This document shows positions 25,390 through 33,444 of a stretch of 64,000 nt of DNA, piece after piece (positions within the stretch are counted from its first letter, which is position 1; every line of letters begins with the position of its first letter). The notes beneath the pieces were generated by a model. That model made no database searches and was not told the DNA's origin. It saw only the letters and a program-made list of their open reading frames with translations. Origin of the DNA: Tritrichomonas musculus (lineage: Eukaryota > Parabasalia > Tritrichomonadida > Tritrichomonadidae). Where the stretch lies: assembly GCA_039105265.1 (NCBI GenBank), contig JAPFFF010000003.1, positions 496,001-560,000 on the forward strand, in the 5' to 3' direction. The position numbers and the translations under genes are program-made.

Positions 25390-25414
25390 TAAATTGAATT
25401 GTTTATTTAATTAA

Positions 25415-25693
25415 TTATTTCCTTTCGTTCCAGCGTTTGAGATTTTTCAAACCTGCCTTTAATTCTTCAATGAAGAAGCATTCAAGTTCGTTAGCTTTTT
25501 CTTCATTTGAGCTATCTCCATCATTCATTATCACACGAACATCATCGATGTGATTCATATTGGCTGCAGCTTCTTGGAGCATATATGCCATTTTTTCTCT
25601 TTGATCAAGATCATCAGAAATAGTTCTCCATTCATGAACACTATCAAGAGCTTCGACAACTTCAAGTAAGTGTTGGATCGTACGGGCTTCCAT
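25415..25693 (-). CDS. Small helical protein related to a B1 minus-strand gene
   Basis: The start is placed at the ATG at 25693 (92 residues), after an initiator-like GTCATCACATCATTTTTATA. The protein is helical and acidic. Its segment VRVIMNDGDSS, followed by an E/F/L-rich helix ending in KNL, resembles LSVIMKDGDLE and the following helix ending in SNL in the 48.0 kb gene of element B1. The two may be homologous accessory genes of otherwise different elements. The function is unknown. Confidence 0.5.
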   Translation of the reverse strand: MEARTIQHLLEVVEALDSVHEWRTISDDLDQREKMAYMLQEAAANMNHIDDVRVIMNDGDSSNEEKANELECFFIEELKAGLKNLKRWNERK

Positions 25694-25781
25694 GCTTGTA
25701 TAAAAATGATGTGATGACCTCACGAGAAAAAATTAGATTTTTTGGTTAACGGTCGCCTAGTGAAAAAGTTCATTTTTTTTA
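25694..25781. promoter_or_regulatory. Divergent promoter, second type
   Basis: On the minus side GTCATCACATCATTTTT precedes the ATG at 25693; the same GTCATCACATCA block precedes the 28582 gene. On the plus side TTAACGGTCGCCTAG (25746-25760) and GAAAAAGTTCATTTTTTTT precede the ATG at 25782. The first 15-mer recurs with one mismatch at 54836-54850. Confidence 0.6.
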
Positions 25782-26180
25782 ATGTCGGACAAACAAAGTG
25801 TTCCTGAACAATTTGAAATTAAAGATGATATACCAGCTATGTCTGCAAAAGACATGAGAAATCCAAAAAGAACTCAAGGTTGGAAAATGTTGAAATCAAG
25901 GTATGGGGAAAATGTATCCCATCAAAAATTAGCAGCAGTTGCAAAAGTTATGATGCATTGTATTGATCATAATATTCCATCAGAAACTCCAAGTCTTTCA
26001 AGGGAAGAAATTAGATCGAAAGACAAATTAATTCTTTGGTTCGATACTCATATTGAGTTTATTCGACCATTTTTGTCGCCTGGAATGATGATTGGTTATG
26101 ATTCTGGCAAATTCGTTCCGATTCCCATACCAAAAGAAACTACTGAAAAAGAAGAAGAAAAAGATAAAGAAAAGAAATAA
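25782..26180 (+). CDS. Unknown 132-residue protein, right block of element A
   Basis: A compact domain (residues 20-110, including KRTQGWKMLKSRYGENVSHQ and LILWFDTHIEFIRPFLSPGM) is followed by a charged EKEEEKDKEKK tail. It has no signal or membrane segment. The ATG lies 6 to 10 bases after a likely initiator. No family is recognised. It is convergent with the 775-residue gene. Confidence 0.5.
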   Translation: MSDKQSVPEQFEIKDDIPAMSAKDMRNPKRTQGWKMLKSRYGENVSHQKLAAVAKVMMHCIDHNIPSETPSLSREEIRSKDKLILWFDTHIEFIRPFLSPGMMIGYDSGKFVPIPIPKETTEKEEEKDKEKK

Positions 26181-26254
26181 ATAAAAAATTAATTAATTAA
26201 ATTGGTTTATTAAAACCTAAATCTTTTTTGAGAGTTTTTTTTTATTACGACCTC

Positions 26255-28582
26255 TCAATCATCGTAGTGTGGGAAAGCGTCAAAATCGTCATCACTGGAG
26301 AGGACATCTACCACGTCTTTTGGTGTCTCGTTTTGATGATAGATTTCTCTTTCGTCAGGTCTTAGAAATTGATCAATACTCAGGTAGTACCATTGCATGT
26401 GCGTTTTGGTTTTTGAATAATTTTCGATCTTTTCTTCGGCAATTTTCTTTGCTTTTTCATCGTTGCAGCCATGAATGATTTTGATAGCATTTTCTAATTC
26501 TGCTCTTTTTTGTATTGCTAATTCATCCGAATGATCATTCATTTCGTCTTCGGGTATTTGAAGTTTTGAGGCATTTTTGCGAATTGTTTCATTCATTTGT
26601 TTGACAACTTTATCATAATCTTCATCAGACATTGTTAGTGGTTGTTTATTTGCAGCCATGACTTTTTCTTGTATTTTTTCTGGTGATTCCCTTCTTTTTA
26701 AATGATTAAGGATTTGTTCACTATTGACCTTCTTTTGCCATTCTTTGTATTTTTCAGACTCTTCGTTGGTAAAGAAATGGCATTTCTGAACTTCAAACGG
26801 TTGCTTGCCTTTTTCCATGAATGGCTTCAATCTTTCTTCAACTTCTTTTTTGGCGATATTTTGTGAGACGTCCTGAATTTTTGATAAGATCCGACTGAAT
26901 TCATCAATTTTTGTTGACCATTGTCTTACCAATAAAACATGAGCGCTCCATTGATCCTGTTCCTTTTGAGTTACCAAATCCAAGACGGTTAAGACTTCCA
27001 ATAATTCACCTTCGTCCAACTTTATTTGAATTCTTTTTTCAATTTCGTCTTCCAATTTTTCTTCATTCCAGTCAGGGTGTGAAAATTGCACCATTTCTTT
27101 TGTGTCATTAATCAATTGTTTTTTGATATTGTTTTGTAAAATATTTTGATCCCTGTATTTTCGCCAATAAATTTGCGATTCTTTTTCAGTGAGTAGTTCA
27201 TCTAATTCCCAATCATCGGAATCAGCAAATTTGTCAGGATTGAGAACTCTTTCTCTTGCAATTTTTGTTATTTCGTTGTCTGCTTTTTCTGGGTATATCA
27301 GGTGGAGCATTTCTGATAATTCTCTTATCTGTCTCTTTTGTTGACCAGATACCAATATTATTCTTGGAGTTGGCGCTGGAGGTGGAGGTGTTTGTTGAAC
27401 ATCTTTCGCACGGGGAACTTGTGATCGGCTTGTGATCTTTTTCTTTGGTTTATCGCGTTTATCAGATTTATCAGGTTTATCAGGTTGAATAACTCTGTTC
27501 ATTCTTTCAAGTTTTCTTTTTGAAGGTGATTTCTTTCCTGTCTTAGATTTCTTTTTTGAATTTGTTTTCTTTCCTGTCTTAGATTTCTTTTTTGGTTCTG
27601 GTTTATTTTTCGTCTTTTCAACTGACCCTGGTTTGATTGTTTCATTCAAATCTTCTAATTGGACTTTTTCTTTCCATTCCATGTATTGTTCTCTTTCTTT
27701 CCTGTCGATTTCGTTTCTTGTAGCTTGACTTGTCTCATCTGTTGAAAACACCAATTTGAGATATGAATGTCGACTGGTAAAGGTTTTTGTTTTCATAAAT
27801 TTCAAAATTTTTCTCAGATCTCTCGGTAAATTGTTTTCATCTTGATAATACTGAAACATTGTTTTCATGATTTCGTCATTTGTCTTTCCGAGAATATCAG
27901 CATTGATTGATTTGAAATGGTCCATAAATATATCTGTCCAGATTTTGATATTGCCGTTTTCGTCGTAATCATCAACAAATGTATGTGCCAAATTTGATTT
28001 GAATAATTCCATGCAAATCAATCGTGCAACAATTTCATTCATTTCGTCATCTTCTATAAAACGAAGGAATTCCTGATCAGCTAACCATGCAATTATTTCG
28101 GATTTTGATTGAATGCCATTGTCTTCAAATTCTTGCCATTGCTCCGGGGTTATGTTTGATGGAAGGGTTAAATGATGATGGTGAATATTTTGATCTTTTT
28201 CTGTATTTTCAACTTTTTCATCTTTTTCCTGACAATCTAAATTTTTGATAACTTCTTTGGGGTCATCATCACTTTTCTGTGCTTTTGGCTGATTTTTCTT
28301 AATTATTGGTGTTGGCTGAGATTTGTATGCATCTTCTGAAATAAATTCGACTTCTGAGCTATAATCTTCATCTGATGATAAGCTTCTTTTCTTTGGAACT
28401 GGTTGACTTATTTGTTGAAAACGTGGATTTTTTGAGCCATGTGTAGAAATTTGAATGCCATCAGAAATTTGCCTTTGCATACCATTTTTATTTGTAGCTC
28501 CTATTTCATCATAGGTTTGCTTTTGCTTCTCTTTTTGAGAGTGTAGCCTTTGTCTTGTGGTGTTGTTGCCTTGGTGGGACAT
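26255..28582 (-). CDS. Large helical repeat protein with Lys-rich centre
   Basis: This 775-residue protein has a disordered N-terminus (residues 1-150), then four or more repeats of a helical module of 90-100 residues. Each module ends in an acidic-aromatic helix of the type LTEKESQIYWRKY, VTQKEQDQWSAH, FTNEESEKYKEWQKK or LRPDEREIYHQN, preceded by an alpha helix with an EI..IARERV or KAKKIAEEKI pattern. A Lys/Ser/Pro-rich linker (residues 330-400; KSKTGKK occurs twice) holds SQVPRAKD, the motif also found twice in element A's core-like protein. No known family is recognised. A structural or chromatin-binding role is possible. Confidence 0.6.
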   Translation of the reverse strand: MSHQGNNTTRQRLHSQKEKQKQTYDEIGATNKNGMQRQISDGIQISTHGSKNPRFQQISQPVPKKRSLSSDEDYSSEVEFISEDAYKSQPTPIIKKNQPKAQKSDDDPKEVIKNLDCQEKDEKVENTEKDQNIHHHHLTLPSNITPEQWQEFEDNGIQSKSEIIAWLADQEFLRFIEDDEMNEIVARLICMELFKSNLAHTFVDDYDENGNIKIWTDIFMDHFKSINADILGKTNDEIMKTMFQYYQDENNLPRDLRKILKFMKTKTFTSRHSYLKLVFSTDETSQATRNEIDRKEREQYMEWKEKVQLEDLNETIKPGSVEKTKNKPEPKKKSKTGKKTNSKKKSKTGKKSPSKRKLERMNRVIQPDKPDKSDKRDKPKKKITSRSQVPRAKDVQQTPPPPAPTPRIILVSGQQKRQIRELSEMLHLIYPEKADNEITKIARERVLNPDKFADSDDWELDELLTEKESQIYWRKYRDQNILQNNIKKQLINDTKEMVQFSHPDWNEEKLEDEIEKRIQIKLDEGELLEVLTVLDLVTQKEQDQWSAHVLLVRQWSTKIDEFSRILSKIQDVSQNIAKKEVEERLKPFMEKGKQPFEVQKCHFFTNEESEKYKEWQKKVNSEQILNHLKRRESPEKIQEKVMAANKQPLTMSDEDYDKVVKQMNETIRKNASKLQIPEDEMNDHSDELAIQKRAELENAIKIIHGCNDEKAKKIAEEKIENYSKTKTHMQWYYLSIDQFLRPDEREIYHQNETPKDVVDVLSSDDDFDAFPHYDD

Positions 28583-28725
28583 GAAAAAAAGTGATGTGAT
28601 GACCTCTCAGGAAAAAATTAGATTTTGGTAAACGGTCTCCACCCCTAAACACCTAGAGGCACCCCATAAGGGACCCAAATAAAAATATGATTTTTCGTGC
28701 TCACCTCATCACCTCATTTTTTTAC
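28583..28725. promoter_or_regulatory. Divergent promoter, second type, with C-rich core
   Basis: On the minus side, GAGGTCATCACATCACTTTTT precedes the ATG at 28582, in nearly the same sequence as at 25.7 kb. GGTAAACGGTCTCC resembles the TTAACGGTCGCC box. A C-rich stretch (28640-28676) is unlike the AT-rich surroundings. On the plus side TCACCTCATTTTTTTAC sits right before the ATG at 28726. Confidence 0.6.
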
Positions 28726-29328
28726 ATGTCGTCCGAGCACCACGTAACCATAGATGAACCAGCTGATACTGAAGATAATGTCGAAACTCATGATGATATT
28801 ATTGAACGATTACGAAATGTGCCAAAACGGTCCGAAACTTCTCTTGGTAAAGAGGAAAACGCCCGAATTTGGGATAACACTGAAACCGAGTATACTGAAG
28901 TTGAACCAGTTCCGCCTCCTCGATTTCCTAAAATTCCAAACAAAATCCCAGAAAAAGTCGGACTTGATAGTTACTATTTCAACGGAGTTGAACAAAAACG
29001 AATAATTCGAGGTTTGGCGATGTTTTACCTATACAAAACATTCAAAGGAAAAGGCAAATCTGACCATAATCACCTCAGTTTTGACACCTTACGAAGGTCA
29101 AATATGTTTCAAATTCAGTCGGAAGTTGATGATCGAGCCGAATTTGAGGTCATCAAAGAATACATGGAAATTCAATGCCAAAATGATCGTCTTAAAAATG
29201 GCTGTTTCCCAGAAGAGGAAGAAGAGGAAGAAGAGGAAGAAGAAGAAGAAGAATTAATTGAAAAAGAAGAGGAAAAAGAAGACGAAGCACCAGATGACTT
29301 CAAAAAAGATCCTAATTGGAAACCATAA
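28726..29328 (+). CDS. Unknown protein with acidic tail
   Basis: The start is placed at the ATG at 28726 (200 residues), because an earlier in-frame ATG would lie upstream of the likely initiator. Residues 60-150 look folded (RFPKIPNKIPEKVGLDSYYF and RIIRGLAMFYLYKTFKG). The tail carries about 20 Glu residues encoded by GAA/GAG repeats, then a basic-aromatic end (KKDPNWKP). No family is recognised. It is the last gene before the host block. Confidence 0.5.
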   Translation: MSSEHHVTIDEPADTEDNVETHDDIIERLRNVPKRSETSLGKEENARIWDNTETEYTEVEPVPPPRFPKIPNKIPEKVGLDSYYFNGVEQKRIIRGLAMFYLYKTFKGKGKSDHNHLSFDTLRRSNMFQIQSEVDDRAEFEVIKEYMEIQCQNDRLKNGCFPEEEEEEEEEEEEEELIEKEEEKEDEAPDDFKKDPNWKP

Positions 29329-29847
29329 AAAGGACGTTTAGTGAGAGGACGTTTAATAAATACTCTCATACTAGGTTTTAAGTAAACCACACAATTAACA
29401 ACTTTTTCTATAGCTTTTTTTGATGTTAACGATACGGGACCTCCTTCCTAGCAGAGCGTTGAGAGGAATCCTGAGAGCAGCCCAGTGGAAGATCATTAAT
29501 GGGAGTGGGGGATCATACCTGACATAGTGGGGCTGGGGTCACGGATGGGAAATATTTGACGCGGTTTTTGAACGAAGTGCAAAAATCGTGGCAAATATAT
29601 AACTACTCAATCTGTACTTTGAGAAAAAAATTATCCATTCAAAAAGTATATTCAAATTAAAATAACTTTTTCAAATTATGATTGGAACCCTCATATTTGT
29701 ATGAAGTGTGTTTAACGTTCCTTATTAATTATAATTATTTGATTGGTTTGGGTTGTAACTAAATGTTTTTTTTTTTATCTTATTATTCAAAAAATTCAAT
29801 ATGTTCTCAAATTTGAATAATACAGATTTAATAATATCCTCTTTAAT
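29329..29847. other. Intergenic junction between element A block and host genes
   Basis: No gene is seen. A GC-richer patch (about 29430-29560) stands out from the AT-rich flanks and contains two GGATCAT-like words and G-runs. Two GAGGACGTTTA-like words (29333 and 29347) lie near the left side. The right half is AT-rich, with a T-run before the LIM gene. The patch may mark the element end or a small RNA gene; no convincing terminal repeat or RNA fold was found by eye. Confidence 0.4.
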
Positions 29848-31452
29848 ATGGCTGATTTACCGCCTCCACCTGGAGATTTAGGAGACTTGCCACCACCGCC
29901 TGGTGGTTTAGGAGACTTACCACCGCCACCTGATGGTTTAGGAGACTTACCGCCACCGCCTGGTGGTTTTGGAGATTTACCACCACCACCTGGTGGTTTA
30001 GGAGACTTACCACCGCTACCTGATGGTTTAGGAGACTTACCACCGCCACCTGGTGGTTTAGGAGACTTACCACCGCCACCTGGTGGTTTAGGAGATTTGC
30101 CACCGCCACCTGATGGTTTAGGAGATTTACCACCGCCACCTTTACAAACATCACTTCCAGATAATGATCTTCCTCCGCCACCTTTATCAACAGGATTACC
30201 GCCTCCGCCTGTATCAAGTGGCTTGCCTCCTCCGCCTTTATCTACTGGACTTCCACCGCCACCAATGTCAAGTGGTTTGCCACCGCCACCAATGTCAAGT
30301 GGTTTGCCACCGCCACCAATGTCAAGTGGTTTGCCACCACCACCAATGTCAAGTGGTTTACCACCACCACCAATGTCAACAGGATTACCACCACCACCAA
30401 TGTCAACAGGATTACCGCCACCGCCAATGTCAGGTGGTTTACCACCACCTCCAAGTAGCTTTGCAACATCAGGATTAAAAACACGTAATATTGCTGGAAA
30501 AGCTTTAAAGGAAGACGAAATTGAATTGTCGCTTTTAAAAACATGTGCTCAATGTGGACAACCATGTAAAACTACCTTTTATTTCACCAATGGTAAATAT
30601 TTCTGTGTAAATTGTTTCACTTGTCAAGCAAAAGGCTGCGGTCAAAAACTTAGACCGCCAAATTTTGTTCTTTACAAAGGATTAAGACTTTGCTCAAAGC
30701 ATGGTCGTTTTAATGGCGAATTGAACAAATGTCCAATTTGCAATCTATATTTATTTGATATAGATGAGCCAATCCAACCAAAAGGATTTGATAAAAAGAT
30801 ACACCCTGGATGTTTCAATTGTTATGAGTGCGCTAAGCCATTAGATCCAAAAGGTAAATTTTCAATTATTGATAATCTTCCTGTATGCGATAGTTGTAAA
30901 AAGATTGTTAAAAACCGTATTTGTGCAAGTTGTTCAAAACCAGTTCTTGGTAGATATGTTAAAAACCGTGGAAAATATTTCCATATTCAGCATTTCACTT
31001 GCCAAAAGAAAGGCTGTAAAAAAGTATTATTTGGGAAAAATTATACTGTTCATCACAATAAATACTACTGTCCAGAACATGGAGCAATGTACTTAAAGCG
31101 CTGCGCGTATTGTAAAGGTGAATTTAGTCCTTTAGAAAATGATGTTACAGATTGGCACGGAAAAAGCTATCATGCTAGATGTTTTGTATGTCGTATTTGC
31201 TCAGAACATTTAAACCCAGAAAAATGCTATTCAGTTCATGGAAGGCCTTATTGTCATGCCTGTTTCCAAAGGCGTGTTGAAGAAGGAGATTGTGATTCAA
31301 AAGGAAGAACAATTAAAAAGGGGGATGGTGCACACCAGCACAAATTAGATATATCAATGGAAAGGAGAGAGCGTTTCGCTCAAATTCTAGAAAAGGAGAT
31401 TGAAATGCCTGTGTACAAGAAAGATTTGCATAAGCATCGCTCCTCTGAATAA
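29848..31452 (+). CDS. Proline-rich protein with four LIM domains
   Basis: This host protein of 534 residues is probably a cytoskeletal scaffold, as LIM-only proteins of the paxillin/zyxin type link actin and signalling proteins. Residues 3-102 are ten copies of DLPPPPGGLG-type decapeptides, and residues 110-205 are about ten nonapeptides GLPPPPMSS. Such polyproline tracts bind profilin and SH3/WW/EVH1 domains. Four LIM zinc fingers follow: about 233-290 (CAQC to CSKH), 296-351 (CPIC to CDSC), 355-412 (CASC to CPEH) and 416-471 (CAYC to CHAC). A charged tail ends the protein. It has no signal peptide or membrane segment. The gene is intron-less. Confidence 0.9.
   Translation: MADLPPPPGDLGDLPPPPGGLGDLPPPPDGLGDLPPPPGGFGDLPPPPGGLGDLPPLPDGLGDLPPPPGGLGDLPPPPGGLGDLPPPPDGLGDLPPPPLQTSLPDNDLPPPPLSTGLPPPPVSSGLPPPPLSTGLPPPPMSSGLPPPPMSSGLPPPPMSSGLPPPPMSSGLPPPPMSTGLPPPPMSTGLPPPPMSGGLPPPPSSFATSGLKTRNIAGKALKEDEIELSLLKTCAQCGQPCKTTFYFTNGKYFCVNCFTCQAKGCGQKLRPPNFVLYKGLRLCSKHGRFNGELNKCPICNLYLFDIDEPIQPKGFDKKIHPGCFNCYECAKPLDPKGKFSIIDNLPVCDSCKKIVKNRICASCSKPVLGRYVKNRGKYFHIQHFTCQKKGCKKVLFGKNYTVHHNKYYCPEHGAMYLKRCAYCKGEFSPLENDVTDWHGKSYHARCFVCRICSEHLNPEKCYSVHGRPYCHACFQRRVEEGDCDSKGRTIKKGDGAHQHKLDISMERRERFAQILEKEIEMPVYKKDLHKHRSSE
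29854..30460 (+). repeat. In-frame 30-bp and 27-bp tandem repeats of the LIM gene
   Basis: About ten 30-bp units (29854-30153) encode DLPPPPGGLG variants. About ten 27-bp units (30180-30460) encode GLPPPPMSS variants. Units are near-identical and in frame, so length polymorphism between strains is likely. Confidence 0.9.
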
Positions 31453-31578
31453 AATTAAGTCGTTTTTTATTAATTGCTGTTCATATTTTTTAAGCCCATT
31501 CAATTTAAATTTTTTTTCCTAGGTTATTTTCACTTTTTCTAAGTTTTTTAAAAATTCAAACTTAAATAAAACTTTCTC

Positions 31579-32208
31579 ATGGCCGATCTACCGCATTTAT
31601 CTAATTATGTCCTCGCTCCTTATATCAAAAGTATTGATGAAAATGCTTTAGAAGCTACAGTGCATCTTCCAAGTGCAGTTGAAGCTCGTCTTCGAAACGA
31701 AAATTTCAATCGCAAGATAGAATCAAACGAAAGTTCAAAGAGAGAAGTGATTTATTTAATTCCAACACATTCAAATAACGAAGGAGAAGAAGTTTCTATT
31801 AAAGATTTGGTTAAAAAAGATTTTGATAATCAAGCTTGGCGTGACGAAGTCGAAGATGCTATGAAAGAATCAGGTTTAATTCAAAACAAAACTGAATGGG
31901 TTGATGATCGTGTCATAACTACAAATTATAGAAATTCGCATGATGGTTTTTTCACTGTAAGAATTGATAACCTTCCTGAAGGTTACGGTTCTATCGAACT
32001 TACAAATATACTTTTAGATAAAGGATGTGAATATTTCGATCACGTTGTTGTTCCGAAGGAAGATCAAACAGGGCAACTTAAGCAAATAAGGTTTAAGAGA
32101 TTCGGATTTATTAAATTTAATAGACTTCGTTATGCAATTAAATTTTTGGAAGATTATAATAAGATAATGGAAGATGGTATGGTTTTAAATGTTGCTTTGG
32201 TTGTGTAA
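31579..32208 (+). CDS. RRM protein, eIF3g-like, copy 1
   Basis: This 209-residue protein has an N-terminal region (1-110) with no clear domain and a C-terminal RRM (about 120-207). RNP2 is FTVRIDNLP, RNP1 is RFGFIKF, and the end is MVLNVALVV. The layout, with a C-terminal RRM ending in a LNV motif, resembles translation factor eIF3 subunit G, but the zinc knuckle of that family is not seen. It shares a 296-bp perfectly identical tract with copy 2, while both the 5' end and the RRM part differ. The RRM of this copy has a longer loop. Confidence 0.7.
   Translation: MADLPHLSNYVLAPYIKSIDENALEATVHLPSAVEARLRNENFNRKIESNESSKREVIYLIPTHSNNEGEEVSIKDLVKKDFDNQAWRDEVEDAMKESGLIQNKTEWVDDRVITTNYRNSHDGFFTVRIDNLPEGYGSIELTNILLDKGCEYFDHVVVPKEDQTGQLKQIRFKRFGFIKFNRLRYAIKFLEDYNKIMEDGMVLNVALVV
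31618..31913 (+). repeat. 296-bp tract identical to 33487-33782
   Basis: The tract runs without a mismatch through the N-terminal two-thirds of both RRM genes, while sequence on both sides diverges. This is the pattern left by gene conversion. Confidence 0.9.
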
Positions 32209-32387
32209 TTTTTGCATTTTTTCATTTTGATTAAATAAATCTTTAGACAATATTTGTAATTAAATTATAGATTTCACTCATTTTCACATTACCTTAATGA
32301 TAAATGTTACTATTATTTTAAAAAAATATTAAACTTATTAATGAAAATGTTAACATTTAATTGACTGTATAAATAACATGCAAATAA

Positions 32388-33362
32388 TTACTCTTTGTTG
32401 GATTCTTCTCCGTCTAGCATTACTTTTTTCATCTTTTTGAAAGTTTGATTTTGTCGGACTCTTTCTTCTTTTTCAAGTTTTTCTAGCTTTTCACGAACCT
32501 GTCTAAAAGCTGGATCGTTATGCGTAACGCCGAGTGCATATGTTAATGTTTTTCTTGCATCTTCTAATTTTTCCATATTGATAAGAGCTTCAATTTTTTT
32601 GAGAAGAGCTTTTGGATCATTTGGTACAAAGTCAAGGACTTCGTTTGCATATTGTAAGCTTTGCTTAGGATCGCCTTTTTTCGCATAAGCAACTGCTAAA
32701 TTTCTGTTAAGTCGGAGCTTAACTTCTGCATATTCTGGTGAAAAGTATGATGGATCGGACTCGTCTTTTCCTTCAAACATTAATGTTAGACGACCTTGGC
32801 AATAGTCATTGAGTGCATCATCTAATCTCCCTTCACGAAAAGCGACATTACCTCTTTCGCACTCACCTCTTGCCTTTTCAACAGCCATTTGTTGTTTAGT
32901 TGGGCCAAGTTTAATCTCTAGGAGTTCAATCTCAAAAATCAAATCTTCATCTGGCTGAATGTCTGGCTGTTTTCCTAATTTGCCATATGCATATTTTGAA
33001 TCGATTCTAAATAGGGAAAGTTCGCCAACATGCATTGATTTTAAGCCAATATTCCATCCTTCAATAACACGAAGACCGATTGTAAATTCAAATGGCTTGC
33101 CTGCAGCTCGAGAAGAGTCAAATTTATGATTGGTTGAACGAATTCTACCTTCATAATGAACAGAGACACGATCGCCGTCCTTTGGTTGTTCACCGGTTCC
33201 TTCCCGCAAAATTTCTTTAATAATTTTTCCATCCCCTGTTAGATCGACTATCTGTGTTCCTGGGACTGTATGTTTTTGATTGTCATTTACATGAATTATT
33301 GTTTTTGGTTGATCTGGTTGAGGTTGTTGATTTTCTTCTGGTTTATGTGTTTCAGAGCTCAT
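32388..33362 (-). CDS. FKBP-type peptidyl-prolyl isomerase with TPR domain
   Basis: This 324-residue protein catalyses cis-trans isomerisation of prolyl bonds; FKBP-TPR proteins act as Hsp90 co-chaperones. An FKBP domain covers about residues 60-155 (GDRVSVHYEGRI, KFDSSRAAGKPFEFTIG, VIEGWNIGLKSMHVGE, YAYGK), with most active-site aromatics in place. Three TPR-like repeats follow at about 165-290 (ERGNVAFREGRLDDALNDY, NLAVAYAKKGDPKQSLQYAN, ALLKKIEALINMEKLEDARK). A basic C-terminal helix ends the protein. It is shorter than FKBP51/52, with a single FKBP domain as in FKBP8 or AIP-like proteins. It sits between the two RRM copies, on the other strand. Confidence 0.92.
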   Translation of the reverse strand: MSSETHKPEENQQPQPDQPKTIIHVNDNQKHTVPGTQIVDLTGDGKIIKEILREGTGEQPKDGDRVSVHYEGRIRSTNHKFDSSRAAGKPFEFTIGLRVIEGWNIGLKSMHVGELSLFRIDSKYAYGKLGKQPDIQPDEDLIFEIELLEIKLGPTKQQMAVEKARGECERGNVAFREGRLDDALNDYCQGRLTLMFEGKDESDPSYFSPEYAEVKLRLNRNLAVAYAKKGDPKQSLQYANEVLDFVPNDPKALLKKIEALINMEKLEDARKTLTYALGVTHNDPAFRQVREKLEKLEKEERVRQNQTFKKMKKVMLDGEESNKE

Positions 33363-33381
33363 TCTATTATTGAAATAAATA

Positions 33382-33405
33382 ATATATTTGGTCGACCAAA
33401 TATAT
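33382..33405. promoter_or_regulatory. 24-bp perfect palindrome in a divergent host promoter
   Basis: A perfect inverted repeat is centred on GTCGAC (33391-33396) with the core TTTGGTCGACCAAA. It lies between the divergent starts of the FKBP gene (33362) and RRM copy 2 (33445). A second palindrome, GGTCATGACC (33441-33450), overlaps the RRM start codon. Such symmetry suggests a dimeric transcription-factor site. Confidence 0.7.
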
Positions 33406-33444
33406 ATTGTTTTATTTTTCTATTAAAAAAAATTCGATTTGGTC

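Larger units (their letters stand above)
1..25400. mobile_element. Maverick/Polinton-type element A (partial, fossil)
   Basis: This is a large virus-like DNA element whose left end lies outside the window. The family call rests on a protein-primed PolB, an rve integrase, an SF3 helicase and a KilA-N protein on one continuous block, together with core-like basic proteins. No capsid gene is recognised in the visible part; one may lie to the left. The length of at least 25 kb is above the usual 15-20 kb of Mavericks. Most replication genes look whole. The long plus-strand structural block, the Lys-rich block and the glycoprotein block look broken, with about two breaks, two breaks and one or two breaks respectively. 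The right end is uncertain: either near 25.4 kb or near 29.3 kb. No terminal inverted repeat could be identified by eye. Confidence 0.8.

Noticed and set aside
29843-30565. Long antisense and second-frame readings of the LIM gene repeats
   Set aside because: They are low-complexity shadows of in-frame proline repeats; the LIM frame is clearly the real gene.
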